Shown here: piece after piece, positions 38,352 through 50,344 of the stretch
Position numbering within the stretch: the stretch's first letter is position 1
Layout: each line of letters opens with the position of its first letter
From: Scleropages formosus
Lineage: Eukaryota > Chordata > Actinopteri > Osteoglossiformes > Osteoglossidae
Direction of reading: 5' to 3'
DNA: 64,000 bases
NCBI RefSeq assembly: GCF_900964775.1
Contig: NC_041825.1
Span: forward strand, 12,401,001-12,465,000
The notes under the pieces: generated by a model
Database searches by the model: none
The model's input: the letters and a program-made list of their open reading frames with translations, nothing else
Told to the model about the DNA's origin: nothing
Position numbers and translations under genes: made by a program

Positions 38352-40340
38352 TTTCAGAACCGCTTGTCCCATACGGGGTCACGGGGAACCGGAGCCTACC
38401 CGGTAACACAGGGCGTAAGGCCGGAGGGGAAGGGGACACACCCAGGACGGGACGCCAGTCCGTCGCAAGGCACCCCAAGCGGGACTCGAACCCCAGACCC
38501 ACCGGAGAGCAGGACTGCGGTCCAACCCACTGCGCCACCGAATTCCAGTAAACAGTCTATTTCAAAAGTATATCAGTAGTTTACATGCCTGAGCCCTTTA
38601 AACACTATGTTCCTGGTCATCCTGACATAGGAAGACAAGACAAGACATAAGGAAGAACAAAGCACGTGCTAATATACGTTTAGGAATACCTCAGGTCCCA
38701 AATGCGTGCCATGCAATCCTCCCCACCAGTGTACATCCATCGGCCATCCTCGTGGAAGCCTACAGAGGTTATGTTCTTGCTGACGCCATCATAATTGATA
38801 ACTGGGTTGGGGTTGTTGGAATTCAGGTCGTACATACGAATGTGCTGGTAACCTGAAGAACAGAAGAAAGGCTCATCACAATCCAGGGTGGCACCTTTTA
38901 AGAAAATGGATCAAAAGCTGTTCTACAAAGCAAAATTGAGTTTAAAATCACACTGAAACCCAGGCTATTAATGTAAATGCATTGATTTTTTTTGAAAGAG
39001 TAACACTCTCTATGACAAATCCCCCAGCGACTGTATAGAAATTAACTGAAAGGAGCCTCGGATCTCACCTGCAGCTGCAATCATACTTCGGTCTGGAGTC
39101 ACTTCCAAAGAGTTCACCTGCTAAACATTTTGGTCAAGGAAACAACGCTCATGAAAACAAAATCTACCCTTGAAGCAACAGTACAATTTACCTCATCTCT
39201 AATGAAACCACGTCCACTGTCATCACTGGAAGGGTGCTATTAGTGCTGTCTTAAAGCAAAGATATGAAGTGGCTGGAAAAAAACACACAATGTATTCCTA
39301 AGTGTTAATGGTGAAGCTGACCACATGAAAATCAAAACATGAACATTATTAGGGCAATAAGTACACTGCAGTGTCTCTAAACATGGGGTCCCAGCACATG
39401 AGGCTAATTTATCTGTGCTGTTGAAGGGACTTACTGAAAGACACGGTCATAAATAACAAGGTTGTTACCAGCATTACAACATATGAGTGGAGATCATCTC
39501 GTATACATTTCCACAAGGCTCAATAACTGGTTTGTTCAAATGCTGATCTTCTCATACACTCCTCAATAACCTTTCATCCCACAGGGTGAAAGCAGCACAT
39601 TTTACATTAAGCTGAAGTGTTTCATTAACAACAACATTAAGCTGCTTACAGTGATTTCCCCATTTATACAACTGGGTAATTTTTACTGGCACCATTTAGG
39701 GTAAGTACCTTGCTCAACAGTAATACAGCAAGAGGCAGGAATCAAAGCTGCAACCTTTGGGTCCAAAGGCAGTAGCTCTAACCACTACCCTAGCAGCTGT
39801 CCCAGTGTAAGCTGCTTACAGTGATTTATCCATTTGTGCGGCTGTTTTTAATGAGCAATTCAGGGTAGGTACCTTGCTCAACACTACCACAGCAAAATAG
39901 GGATTCAAACCTGTTATGTCTGAGTTCAGAGGTGGCAGCTCTTACCACTATGCCACCTGTTGCCTCTTAAAATGAGATACCTTTTCTTTTTATTTATTTA
40001 TTTATTTATTTATTAACAAATGGCTACTTTTTACTGGAATAATTGAGAGTAAGCCCCTCACTCGTGGACACTGCAACCGGAGGGGGACCTGGGATCTTCT
40101 ACGACTACGGTAAGGCAGCACCTCGAACCACTCATGTGTTCGTTCACACGTCACGTGTGGCAACACCTGGAAACGCGCGCACGCGCGCGCGCCCTCGCGG
40201 ACAGCGGATACCGAGTCCTGGTGCTGCACGGTGCGCGTGCAGATGCCGCTGTGCGCCTGCCAGAAGCGCACCGTGTGGTCGTAGCCCGCCGTGGCCAGTA
40301 TCACAGGGTCGCTGCCCACGGTGCCCTGCGTGACGTTCAT
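35800..40340 (-). CDS. mlst8: mLST8 / GbetaL, WD40 subunit of mTORC1 and mTORC2
   Basis: A seven-bladed WD40 propeller that binds the mTOR kinase domain in both mTOR complexes. Eight coding exons: 40212-40340, 39069-39120, 38690-38852, 38084-38159, 37358-37510, 37017-37141, 36560-36723, 35800-35918. They sum to 326 residues, the human length. Start [22 protein letters not shown]-type endings seen include [35 protein letters not shown] and LARLWCVE; the protein ends [10 protein letters not shown]. No gap, frameshift or missing blade. Near-identity to human fits an essential, strongly conserved protein. Intron 1 holds three SINE B pieces in a row and intron 3 a very long CA run. Head to head with ciao3, tail to tail with bricd5. 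Confidence 0.98.
36210..36545 (+). repeat. Old repeat fragment followed by SINE family B, mlst8 intron 7
   Basis: At about 36215-36325 lies a piece of the old fish repeat (CATCCCAGAGGCATAATGCT). At 36345-36540 lies a full SINE B: AGCATAGTGGTTAGAACTGC, CACCTCCAGCTGTAGCACCC, AAAATTACCCAGCTATACAA and GTAAGTTGCTTTGG. The SINE ends about 20 bases before the plus-strand edge of mlst8 exon 7. Confidence 0.75.
37708..37926 (+). repeat. tRNA-derived SINE (family A), near-intact
   Basis: A plus-strand copy in mlst8 intron 4 with box B GGTTCGAGTCCTGC and a GT tail. Flanked by GTTATTAATGCA at about 37697 and 37924, a perfect target duplication. Confidence 0.92.
38281..38540 (-). repeat. tRNA-derived SINE (family A) with a 70-base CA run
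   Basis: A minus-strand copy in mlst8 intron 3. The CA repeat spans about 38281-38350, the longest in the window. The flanking duplication AATTCCAGTAAACA occurs at about 38271 and 38541. The body is close to the family consensus, so this is one of the youngest copies. Confidence 0.93.
39635..39805 (-). repeat. SINE family B, first of a tandem set in mlst8 intron 1
   Basis: A minus-strand copy: GCTGCTTACAGTGATTTCCC, TACAACTGGGTAATTTTTAC, CTTTGGGTCCAAAGGCAGTA and AACCACTACCCTAGCAGCTG. Confidence 0.8.
39806..40105 (-). repeat. Second SINE B and a third fragment, continuing the tandem set
   Basis: Directly after the first copy the sequence GTAAGCTGCTTACAGTGATT restarts the element, which runs to about 39966 (CACTATGCCACCTGTTGCC). 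A (TTTA)n stretch (39985-40013) and a third fragment with CTACTTTTTACTGGAATAAT follow to about 40105. That is about 100 bases from mlst8 exon 1. Confidence 0.7.
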
Positions 40341-41393
40341 CCTCTCCTCCTCAGCTCGGTCCTCACGCGCCTATACTGTATAACTGTACACAGGGAAACG
40401 GGTTCGAAACCGTGAGTGCAGAGGAGAGAGAGCGCGCGGTTCCAGTCTGAGTTGTGAGTCGGCGTGTGTCACCGCGGGGGACATCATCGCTGCCCCCAGC
40501 AGGCATTTCGGAAACAGGTCAATGACACCGCAACTGATATCAAACACCGTCGGCGTCGCGGGAAGTCGAAGAGAGGCGCCTGGCAAGTCAGTGTGGTCTC
40601 TCTTACCTTCAGTCCTACAGTGAAAACATCCGCCGAAGTCAACCACGGCACGTCCCCCGAATATGACAAACATCGGTTAGCTCGAAATTCACATATACTG
40701 TCTTTAAATGACACTTCAGTTCATGCAACAGCGTTTACCACGTCTTACCTCAGTGTTTCTGTGGGTGTTCACTAATAATAATTCCGCACTGCAAACCGCT
40801 GGTGTAAATAAGTAGTTCCACCAAGTAATATTTCCCCGAGTGTCTAAATTTTATATATTTTATACTTATTTATACTAGTATTTTTAATAAACGTGAAACG
40901 TTATGCTCTTAAATGTATTTGTTCAAGTATACGTTTGTTTGGTTCATTAATCTCTTGGTATTTTTATATTATAGTTAATCGGAAAGACGACTTCCCGTTA
41001 CCCACTTGGGCACAAAACCTTTGACCAAGGAAAAGCATTATATTAATCTATATGCTATATAAATATGCTCTTCACTATAGATTTGAAGAGTAAGTATTTG
41101 TTATTAGAGTTATCAAAAGGAGCAACCAAAGTAAAACGATAAAAACTGCGGAATTATAAAAGCCAAGGATGATGGCGACAGGAAGCACAGGGGGAGCGAA
41201 TTCTTGTATAAAAATTTGCAACATGCTTGCGTTATTTCTTCGCTGAAACTGTCACATAATTACATTTACTTCTAAAGTAAAACAACTGTTGTTCTGCGTT
41301 CACAGCAGCCCGTCCACAATTGAGCGACGTACAACTTTGCGACAGTGTCGCGTTTCTTCCCCTTCAAAGTGCTTTACGGTAGTCAGCTGAGCG
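40341..41393. promoter_or_regulatory. Bidirectional spacer between mlst8 and ciao3
   Basis: The start codons stand head to head 1.05 kb apart. CpG-rich DNA lies around mlst8 exon 1 (40130-40580); the middle (40800-41270) is AT-rich with no recognised feature; the last 120 bases before ciao3 are again moderately CpG-rich. No TATA box at a sensible place. Confidence 0.5.
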
Positions 41394-43948
41394 ATGGCTT
41401 CGCACTTCAGTGGTGTTCTTCAGTTAACCGATTTGGACGATTTTATCACCCCTTCCCAGGTACGATATTTAAAACTGAACATTGTAGATGTACACACAAG
41501 GTAGTGCAAAATTTATTTTTTACGACCCTATCAGATTAAACCATGATAAAGTGTCGACTTCTTGAATTTTCCACTGGTGGTGAGGATCATCATGGGTACA
41601 GAGAGTAACTCTGACTGAGACTGTTTTATCCATTTAGCTGATCTGACCAAAGAAGCAACTTCCACTGTTAGAGTGCTTACAATTGTTGCTCATTTACACA
41701 GCTGGGTACTTTTCCGCAATTCATTCAGTAAGTGGCTTGTCAAGACAAGGTACTACTAACTAGGTGGGATTCGAACCTGCGACCGTTGTTTGGGTCCAAC
41801 TCAACCAGCAGCTGTAACCACTACGCTACCAGCTGCCAGTACCTTGATCATGGTACTACAGCAGGAGGAGTGGGGTTTCGAACAAGCAACTTTCAGCCAG
41901 CTCGTGATGCCTACAAGCAGGACCCCACCTTCTGTCCTAGTATTTTGATTCTTTTATTACTCAAAATTACATTGCAGACAAAGCGACGAGGAGCCGGAGA
42001 GAAATCCACCAGATTGGTGTACACAGAGGGTTGCTGGAATGCACTTTGTTCGGTCACTAAAAGCTGAACGCTGTTCCACTGGAGATGATGCGGAGTCTCC
42101 CCACTTATCTGTCTGCCCTCTTCCACCAGGAATGTGTGAAACCGGTGAAGGTGGAGAAGAAACAAGGCAAGTCTGTGGCCAAAATCCAGATAGAAGATGA
42201 TGGAAGTTACTTTCAGGTTAAGCAGGTACAAAGGAAATATTTGTTCTGCATTCATCTCTCTAATAAATTCTTATGAAGCCAGTCAGGATCAAAAGTTATT
42301 TATCTGTCTTGCTGCTGCTGTTTAATTTATATGCATAACTTGGGCTGCTAAAGCCCCCAGGGACTTTGGCACATATGGTGACCCAGCACTGCACAGATTA
42401 AATGCATTTTTTGGATGGAACATATTCTGGCTTTTGCATCTGTCCCTAATTTACTAAATGGCCCACTTTTGAAACCAGCAGTCAATGTTTACATGGAAAG
42501 ATAAGTTAAATGGAAGTTCTTGTCTAATTAAGAAGTAATCATAATTAATTTGAGTTCTGGGACGTGTCGAAAACTTACAGGCCCTGCTACTCTCATTGCA
42601 TGATTTCCAAAGTTCCTTTTGGAATCTTCTGACAGTGTGTTTCTACCCTCTTTCTGGTGGCACAGTGTTTGACACAGGTTTTAGTTTCAGCAATGTATTT
42701 ATCACCTCTCATGGAAAAAGAAGCAGGCATTTTCTTTAAAATATGCATATGTGCCAATTTCAGATAGTCCATAATGATTTAGTGCTCATTAGACCTTAAG
42801 CAGTTTTAGAAAATAGAAGGTGAATTTATGGTAATAAATGAATGATTGAATTAATAGTTCTGTATCAGTTGTACAGAAAGGCTGTGCTTCTGGACCAGAG
42901 GAAGAGAAAACACTATCTTATGAAATTGCTTTGTGAGAACAAATGGACTTCAGAACTGTGGAGAATATCTTGGAAGTATATTTTAGGATCAAGTGCAAAG
43001 TATACATCAAGCATCAAAGTCTGCATAATGACAGGACGGCAAGCTGCAGAAGCTGGAGAAAGCCAAGATCACACTGAACGACTGTCTAGCCTGCAGCGGC
43101 TGTATCACTTCAGCTGAGAGTGTGCTGATCACCCAGCAGAGTCAAGATGAGTTGTACAGGGTTCTCCGCCAGAACAAGGTAACTGGCGACAACTCGCCAC
43201 ACTCAAGTGACAAATTATGTATTATTCTTGTCTCATCTTACTGCAGTCACAATAGCAGCGCTCACACACAGTGACAATATGACATAATGCTGTCTATAGT
43301 CTTAGGGGTTACGGGTTCAGCTCACAATAGCTGTGTTTTTGCGGTGAATTCAGTAGAAATGGGACTGAGCGGGTAAATCTTGAATAGTAAACATGTATCT
43401 CTTGTGTTTGCTTCACTTGTCATGCACAAGAGTCCAGAGATGCTGGTAGAGGATCGAAGTGATACTTTTGACAATGGATGGGAGAATATGTGTCATGGAT
43501 TTGGCTTGTGAGCTACGAGCTGTTCGTTAAAATGAACATGTTCCTTTTGGTTCAGGAAAACAACAGCAAACAGGTTGTGGTGGTGTCAGTGTCCCCACAG
43601 TCCAGGGCCTCTCTGGCTGCACGGTTTAACCTGAGCAGTACTGATGCGGGCAGGAGGCTCACGGCTTTCTTTAAGAACTTGGGTAAGTGATCTGCGTTGG
43701 AGGATACAGGGTGATGGCAATTGCCGTCAGAGCTACAGTATGTGGGGAATATACAGGTTGGCTGACAGTGGGAGTGACTATATTGGCCATGTTTCAGGTG
43801 TGCATCATGTGTTTGACACTGGATTCAGCCGAACATTCAGCCTTTTAGAGAGCCAGCGGGAGTTTGTGGAGCGCTTTCGACGGAGTGAGCAGGACAAGAA
43901 ATCTCTACCAATGCTGGCCTCAGCCTGTCCAGGTATTTCTTTTTTGTG

Positions 43949-43979
<31 letters not shown>

Positions 43980-46900
43980 TTCTACCTGTAAAGCTGTGGC
44001 TACTACAAAATCTGCAACGCAAATGGAAAGAACCCTTCCTTCTGCTAGTAAGCTTAAGCTAAAGGGTTTTTTCTTGTCTGTTGGAAATAGGCTGGATCTG
44101 CTATGCAGAGAAGACTCATGGTGACTTCGTCCTTCCTTACATCAGCACCACTCGGTCCCCCCAGCAGGTCATGGGTTCTCTAGTGAAGACCTACTTTGCG
44201 GAACAGCAGGTACTCTCCATAACCACGAACGGAAAAAACTCAAGTGGTTCGGTAACAAGATTTTGAGGAGCAGTGGGTGGGTAGGGGTTAAAACCATCCT
44301 CTTCCAAGCAAAGGACATAAATTTAAATTGTACTCCCACAGTACCTTAGAACAATGTGTTTTCACTGAATTACTCCAGCAAAAAGGATCCAGCTATATGG
44401 ATAAAAGGGTAAAATATTGTACATTGTTTAGTAAGTAAGTCAGTCAGTCATCTTGAACAAAGGTATCACCTGTATAATGAGTTAATAAATAATGATGTAC
44501 TTCATACGATATCTTTAGGTGTGAACAAACTGGAAAGGGCAATTCTTACGTATCATGTAATGTATGTTTGATAAGGTTTTACCCAATACAGTTATTTCCC
44601 ACATGCCTGATTACACTGTGATTGCAGCTGTTCATATTCTGAAACTTTCAAAAGCTTTATTGGAATGTAATTATACAACTCAATGAACATTGGATCTGAA
44701 TGAGTCTTTCTGCTTATTAACATACGTTATTGATCAGTGTTCATTTTCAGTGGAGTCGTAGAAGGAGAAATGAAATCTATAGAATTCAGAATGTTAAGTA
44801 TCAATATTTCAACTGGTTTCTAGTTGTAACAGAAGAATTCTAAAGGTGTTTTTTTGTTTGTAATTTTGTCTTGAAAGTTTGTTCAGTAGGGTTAGGTAAG
44901 TACGGCTAAATTAAAGTAGGCTCCTCTTGACCACCTGTGTGACTCTCCTGGCAACGGGTGGTATGGATGTGGCTTACCCTTGCCTATTTCCACATCTTTG
45001 AACTATGAGAGGAAACACACACAATGACGGGAGAACATGCACACATACTGAGTCGAGATCAAACCCGCACCCCAGGTGCTCGAGACCACACTGCGAAAGC
45101 TTGTATGCTGGTCTATAGAAGCTGTACCGCGTTTTTCTTTGCCCCGTAATTCTGTTGCAGGCTGCCTCCGGAGAAATGCCTGTTGATAGTGTTCATACAG
45201 AGTCACGTGGGTGTGCTGTAGTGAACTCCCTCATTGAACAGGAGTCACACTTCAGTGGAGTGACCTTAACGCCACACAGTTTAGATGTTCACAGTCAAAT
45301 CCTCTGCGCTGCTCGCTCTTGTTTCCTCAGGGCCTGACTCCACAGCAGATCTACCATGTTGCCGTGATGCCGTGCTACGACAAGAAGCTGGAGGCCTCCA
45401 GGCCTGATTTCTACATCACGCAGTCAGACACACGAGAGGTGGACTGTGTTATTACATCAGGTGTGAGCGAACTAGAAAGAACACAATCAGCATGTACAGG
45501 GTATCGCTGCCACCATCACTGGGAACCCCTGGTTTACAACAATCAGAATAATTAGTCAGAAAATACTTGCGTCCAAATAAACTATTTGTGCCCATCTAAA
45601 AGGGCTACCCATGTCTAAATTGTAGAGTGATTAAGTATTACTAATTTCAGTTTCTGTGACACACAGGGGAGGTTTTGAAGATGCTTGACCAAGAGGGTTT
45701 GTCTCTGAGAGATGTGGATCCTGCACCTTTAGACACATTGTGAGCTTCTCTTCGGTGATTTATTTTTTACAACTCAGTTTTTTTTTCCACTGTTATAGAA
45801 CTATAAACTGTCAAAGATTATTTTCTTCAGTGCTTGAATCACAAGCAAGCTTTGTAGACTGTGTCACAGCAGTATGTACAGTCTGCGGTATGTGGAAAGG
45901 AATACGGTGTGGAAGTGGATCACCGGATGCTGCATGGAGTTGTCTGTGTGACCGTAGGTTTAGCAGTGTGTGCGGGAATGAGCTCATGAGGCACGAGGGG
46001 AGTGGTTCCGGAGGCTACCTACACCACATCTATACCTATGCTGCCAAACAGCTCTTTGGAATTGACGCAAAGGACATCTCATATAAGACTCTCAAGTAAG
46101 TCATGTCGGGGTCTCTGGAAGCCTCTCTCTTCGCCTGCTGACCGAATTCTTGCTGGAAAGGGAGACGCTTCATGTCTTTGGGTAACCTTGTCTCCCACAG
46201 GAATAAGGACTTCCAGGAAGTAACTCTCGAGAAGGATGGGGCCGTTCTACTACGCTTTGCTGCTACTTACGGCTTCCGCAACATCCAGAACCTGGTCCAA
46301 AAGCTGAAGAGAGGAAAGTCACCTTACCACTTTGTGGAGGTGATGGCCTGCCCTTCAGGTATGACATTTTCACACTATCAACGGCTTGAATATGGTCGGA
46401 GGCCCAGTGACTACGAAGCAGGGAACTTCGGGTGATCACACCTGAAGGGTTTCTTTGCAAAACTGACTGTGTTTTCTGCATCATCTGGTCCAATGTGTTG
46501 TGAAATTACTTCTGTAATGGGCACTTGTATTGGAGGACAGATGAAAATCTGCATGCTTAAGGAATATGATCAAAGACATCATTTCATAATTTACAACTGC
46601 CAGAAGCATTTGGGGAAGAAAACCTTTTCTGTATAAAAGATTTTAGAAAAAATAGTGAATGTCGACTACAGTAATGAAGGAGCTCGACCCACAATAAACC
46701 GTTTGACCCTTAGTGACCAAACCTTGCTGGTCATTTGCTTCACATTCATCTAAATAAACTGCGAATGTAAAAGCAGCATTTGTACTGCTGTTTAGCATTT
46801 GTGTTTGTCTGCAGGGTGTTTGAATGGGGGCGGACAGATACGGCCCTTGCCTGACCAGTCCAACAAGGATCTGCTTCAGAAAGTGGAAGAGCTTTACAGA

Positions 46901-47056
46901 GCAGAGCGCCCCCTGGAGCCAGAGGATGATGAGCACGTGACAGGGCTGTACGACACATGGCTACGCAGCGTGGGGGAGGATCGAGCTCGGGAGCTGCTGC
47001 ACACCCGGTACCATGCCGTGGAGAAGGCCGATAGTGGCCTCACCATCAAGTGGTAA
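41394..47056 (+). CDS. ciao3: Cytosolic iron-sulfur assembly component 3 (NARFL/IOP1, hydrogenase-like)
   Basis: CIAO3 is an Fe-S protein related to iron-only hydrogenases that links early scaffold and late targeting steps of cytosolic Fe-S cluster assembly. Eleven coding exons: 41394-41459, 42130-42225, 43035-43178, 43556-43682, 43798-43932, 44091-44209, 45331-45460, 45667-45739, 45958-46095, 46201-46358, 46815-47056; total 475 residues (human 476). Start [17 protein letters not shown]. The N-terminal cluster ligands are present at Cys24, 71, 74 and 77 (NDCLACSGC); the H-cluster-like ligands at about Cys188, 244, 393 and 397 (SACPGW, MPCYDKK, MACPSGC). The chain ends in Trp, as does the human protein; C-terminal aromatic tails serve as recruitment signals to the CIA targeting complex. 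No sign of damage. Confidence 0.98.
41672..41925 (-). repeat. SINE family B copy and fragment in ciao3 intron 1
   Basis: One minus-strand copy (GTGCTTACAATTGTTGCTCA to AACCACTACGCTACCAGCTG, ending about 41836) and directly after it a partial repeat of the block TACCTTGATCATGGTACTAC. The same back-to-back habit is seen in mlst8 intron 1. Confidence 0.7.
44265..44475 (+). repeat. SINE family B, diverged, ciao3 intron 6
   Basis: Weak but ordered matches: GGTAGGGGTTAAAACCATCC, TGTACTCCCACAGTACCTTA, AATTACTCCAGCAAAAAGGA, then a degraded tail. An old-repeat fragment with GAGAACATGCACACATACTG lies further on at about 44930-45110. Confidence 0.5.
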
Positions 47057-50000
47057 TGTGTGGTGAAGTGCAGTGCGGTGCACTGCCCTCAAATGCTGAT
47101 GTCGCACAATTTAGCTGTACCTCTTCATGGCCTTACAGTTCACTGGTGTCTGAGTAATCTGTTCCTGTCAGTTGGCTCGCACAAACATTTATGGCAGTTA
47201 TGTGATGGTAATGAATACGATACCACTGAAGTTCAGAAAAATTAAAAGCTTTGTTAGTAATTAAAGAAAAGTAATATGTGTAGTGAATCACTGATTTAAC
47301 AATATGGGGTATGTCTATTAGTCCATGATGTATTGAGGTTGTGTGGTTGTATTCAATTATTTGTACTATATTCAGTTATATTTATAAAGTTCTATTTAAG
47401 CCTAATTACTCTAATGGATATGTCTTATGTTACACACAGTAAATCATTGTTTATGTAATGTCTGACGGTCTTGTTAAAAATATTTTGTATAAAAAGTTGG
47501 CCTTGATAAAAAATGTTCTGCACTAAAATTGATAATGCTTGTATTGTTCCAAGGCATGCAACCTTTTTAAATTTACAATTACAACTTTATTATACTGTTG
47601 GAGTTAGATGGGGGGGGAATAATAAGATCCTAAATTCAGGATGTACAATGTTCACTATTTGGATTTTTTTCAAACTGTCTTGTTGCTTTAGAAATGGAGG
47701 TTTCAAAATGCTGATTGTCAGAGCACTTTTATAGCTGAGGCATATTGGTTATTGGTTTTCCACTCAAAATCACTGACTGGTGTAGCTCCCTTTATTATTG
47801 TCATTCGGGTGCTTCCAAGTCACTGCATTTCATGTTGCGTTTCCATAGTCCCCCCCCCACCACCTGTATATTTCACCTTTGCACTCTGGTCAAAAATATC
47901 TCCTTAAGGTTCTGTGGTTTTATGTTTTTTGCCTTATCTGATCATCTAGTCCTTACTGTGTCATAACTGTAGCTAAACAAAACATTGTGACATAACAAAT
48001 TGTATGCAGTTATTAAGCAAAAAGCCAACATTCAGAAGTTTTGGTGACAATCTAAGTGAACCCTATGATTGTATAACATGCAGATCCTCTTTTTTTTTTT
48101 TTTTTTTTATAAATAACTTGGACTAATTTTTACTGTGTAGGTCTCTTTTTATGTTGCCTGTGAGGAATTCTGCTCCCTCACACGTGTAGTTCCACAATTT
48201 GGTTCCAACATAAATTGGCAGAGCATTTGTTTGTTGTGGAGTGTTTTCTTTTTTTAAAAATCTCTTTGGAAAAATGCTAGAGAATTGGCTGCCTGCTGTA
48301 AAAGAGAACAGATTCTTGTCACCACAAAGGAGTATATTTACACTGGCTTTATTTTTATGAAAAGCTAGAACTATATTTTCTTAAAAATACATTGAACACG
48401 TTCATTGCCTGCATTGGTTGCAGGTTTCTGGTTGATCTTGGTGGATAAATGCTAATCTGTCGTCATACCTTTTTTTTTTTTTATTCTCAAAAATATACAT
48501 ATGTCATACAAAGACAATAATCAGTGCAAATAAACATCCTAAAGTGTACACATCTCGGAAATGATTCTCATACTTTCCTACTTTGTTTCCAGGCGAAGTT
48601 TCCTGATATATTATAGTGAAACTGAAGGAATAACTGACATTTTTTTTTTTCTTTTTTTAAACAATGATTTGGTGGATGCAGAATTTTATAATAGCCCAAT
48701 TATATCAATCACTCTTATTACACCTAATATTATTGTTGTCCTATAGTCACAGTAACATCTGTTTCTTGGTGGCATGTTGTAATAAATGTTACAGCTGAAT
48801 ACAACCTCCAGTAAAGTCTTTGCACCAATATGGATGTCACTGCTGGTCTCTTGCAAAGTCATAAATAGTGATGTATCTATCAATTTGGCCTTTGCCTCAG
48901 TGTTTATGCAACAATAAATCTGTTCTGTTAACCTTTGGGTAGATGTTAAGGTATCATCAAATGAGGTGGAGAACGTCACCATCAAAGTAGAAAAATAGAG
49001 AGCAACTATTTAGGATTAAACAAGGCAGAAAATCCAGGATTAGATTTTAGAAAATGCTCCTATTAATGGCGTTTGGACAGAACTGAGAACAAAATTTTGA
49101 AATTTCAAGTTTTTTCTTTTTTTTTGGTTTCTGGATATATGTATTTTGGCAAAATCTGAACTTTGTAAACTGTACAACTCCCCTTTATGTGCCTCAAAAC
49201 ATTTGTCTTAAACTTTTTCCATAGGATAAAAGTAGGAAGTTTAATCATATCTGGCAGCTAAAACATGTCTTGACAGCAGCAAAGCAGCACAGAGCTCATT
49301 TGATTTCCTATGTTTGCCAGGCTGATTCCCATGACAAGATGCCAAAAGGGCTGCTTTATACTGAGCTAGTTAGTGAGGAAAAAATTTTATCATTTAGGGA
49401 AAAAGATGAAACCAAAGAATTGTCAGAATGTTGCCAAAGGAAACATTGTAGCTGTGTAAACTGTGGAGGAAAGCAATACTGAGTGGGTCTCCCATTGGGG
49501 ATTGGAGAAGAGTGACAGTCTGAGGCTGGTACTGGACAGCTTTCTTGGCACAGAGGAACCGCACTCAACCACAAAAGGCACCATAAAACATGAAGTAAAG
49601 TACAGCACGCCAGAAGGCTTTAGTCTGAACTCATCTTGGTATGTGCTAATCTGGATCTGGTTTTTGTTTTTAAGTCTGAGTATCACAGTGAATTCATTTC
49701 ACCACATGTTTAGTAAAAAGCCATAGAACACAAAATAAATTTTGTGTTTCTATGTACTAATCATTATATCCTATTTTATAGTTTTTTCAGTTTCAATATT
49801 TGATTATGACTGTCATGAGGAATTTGCTTGACCAAGGGGCTTATTCAGGGAATTCAGTGTGCCCTTTGTTTTTAATTCTCTCATTATTGCTGCCACATTG
49901 AATTTGCTTCATAGACTCACTTTGTAGACTGAGTGCCAAAAACAGAAAATCTGTCAACAAGGATCGATCCCAAAACTTTGTGGTAATCAGTTAAATGTAC

Positions 50001-50344
50001 GGTTTTAGGAGGATAGTCCTTTCAACACAGAGGTTTTTAATGATGATGCAATAGGTAAAATTAAAGTCACAGATTTATTCAAGATCATTAAGGAACTTTC
50101 ACTGTAAACAATGAGCCTGTCAACAGAATTTTAAATGTGTCATATTTTGTTTGTAAACCGTACTTCTCAAAGCAGTAATTATTTTTTGGAGTTTTACAGA
50201 ATTAGTCCCCTTTTTAAACTGTTGTGTAACATTTTTTCAACTGACAATAAAGCTCAACATGTTAAAGTAGGAATTCAGTGAGTTCAATAAATGTAAAACA
50301 GAAGTTAACGGTGACTCTTGTCTGTTGTGAATCTTGTTTCTTAT
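47057..50344. other. Convergent spacer between ciao3 and meiob
   Basis: The ciao3 3' UTR and the meiob 3' UTR meet here; AATAAA hexamers are numerous on both strands, so the ends cannot be fixed. A plus-strand TTTATT at 50074-50079, 270 bases past the meiob stop, could be its signal. Several long T runs (48090, 48470, 48640). A possible LINE remnant lies at 49270-49720. Otherwise AT-rich and featureless. Confidence 0.45.
49270..49720 (+). mobile_element. Possible LINE-related coding remnant
   Basis: Open segments read DSHDKMPKGLLYTELVSE. This resembles the R-MP-LLY-EL-GKR motif near the C terminus of some LINE polyproteins. It is followed by poorly preserved text in another frame (HWGLEKSDSLRLVLDSF). 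Weak similarity by eye; could be chance. Confidence 0.3.

Noticed and set aside
43920-43975. Long T run in ciao3 intron 5 as a possible retrocopy poly-A tail
   Set aside because: No gene-like sequence adjoins it and no flanking duplication was seen; plain homopolymer.
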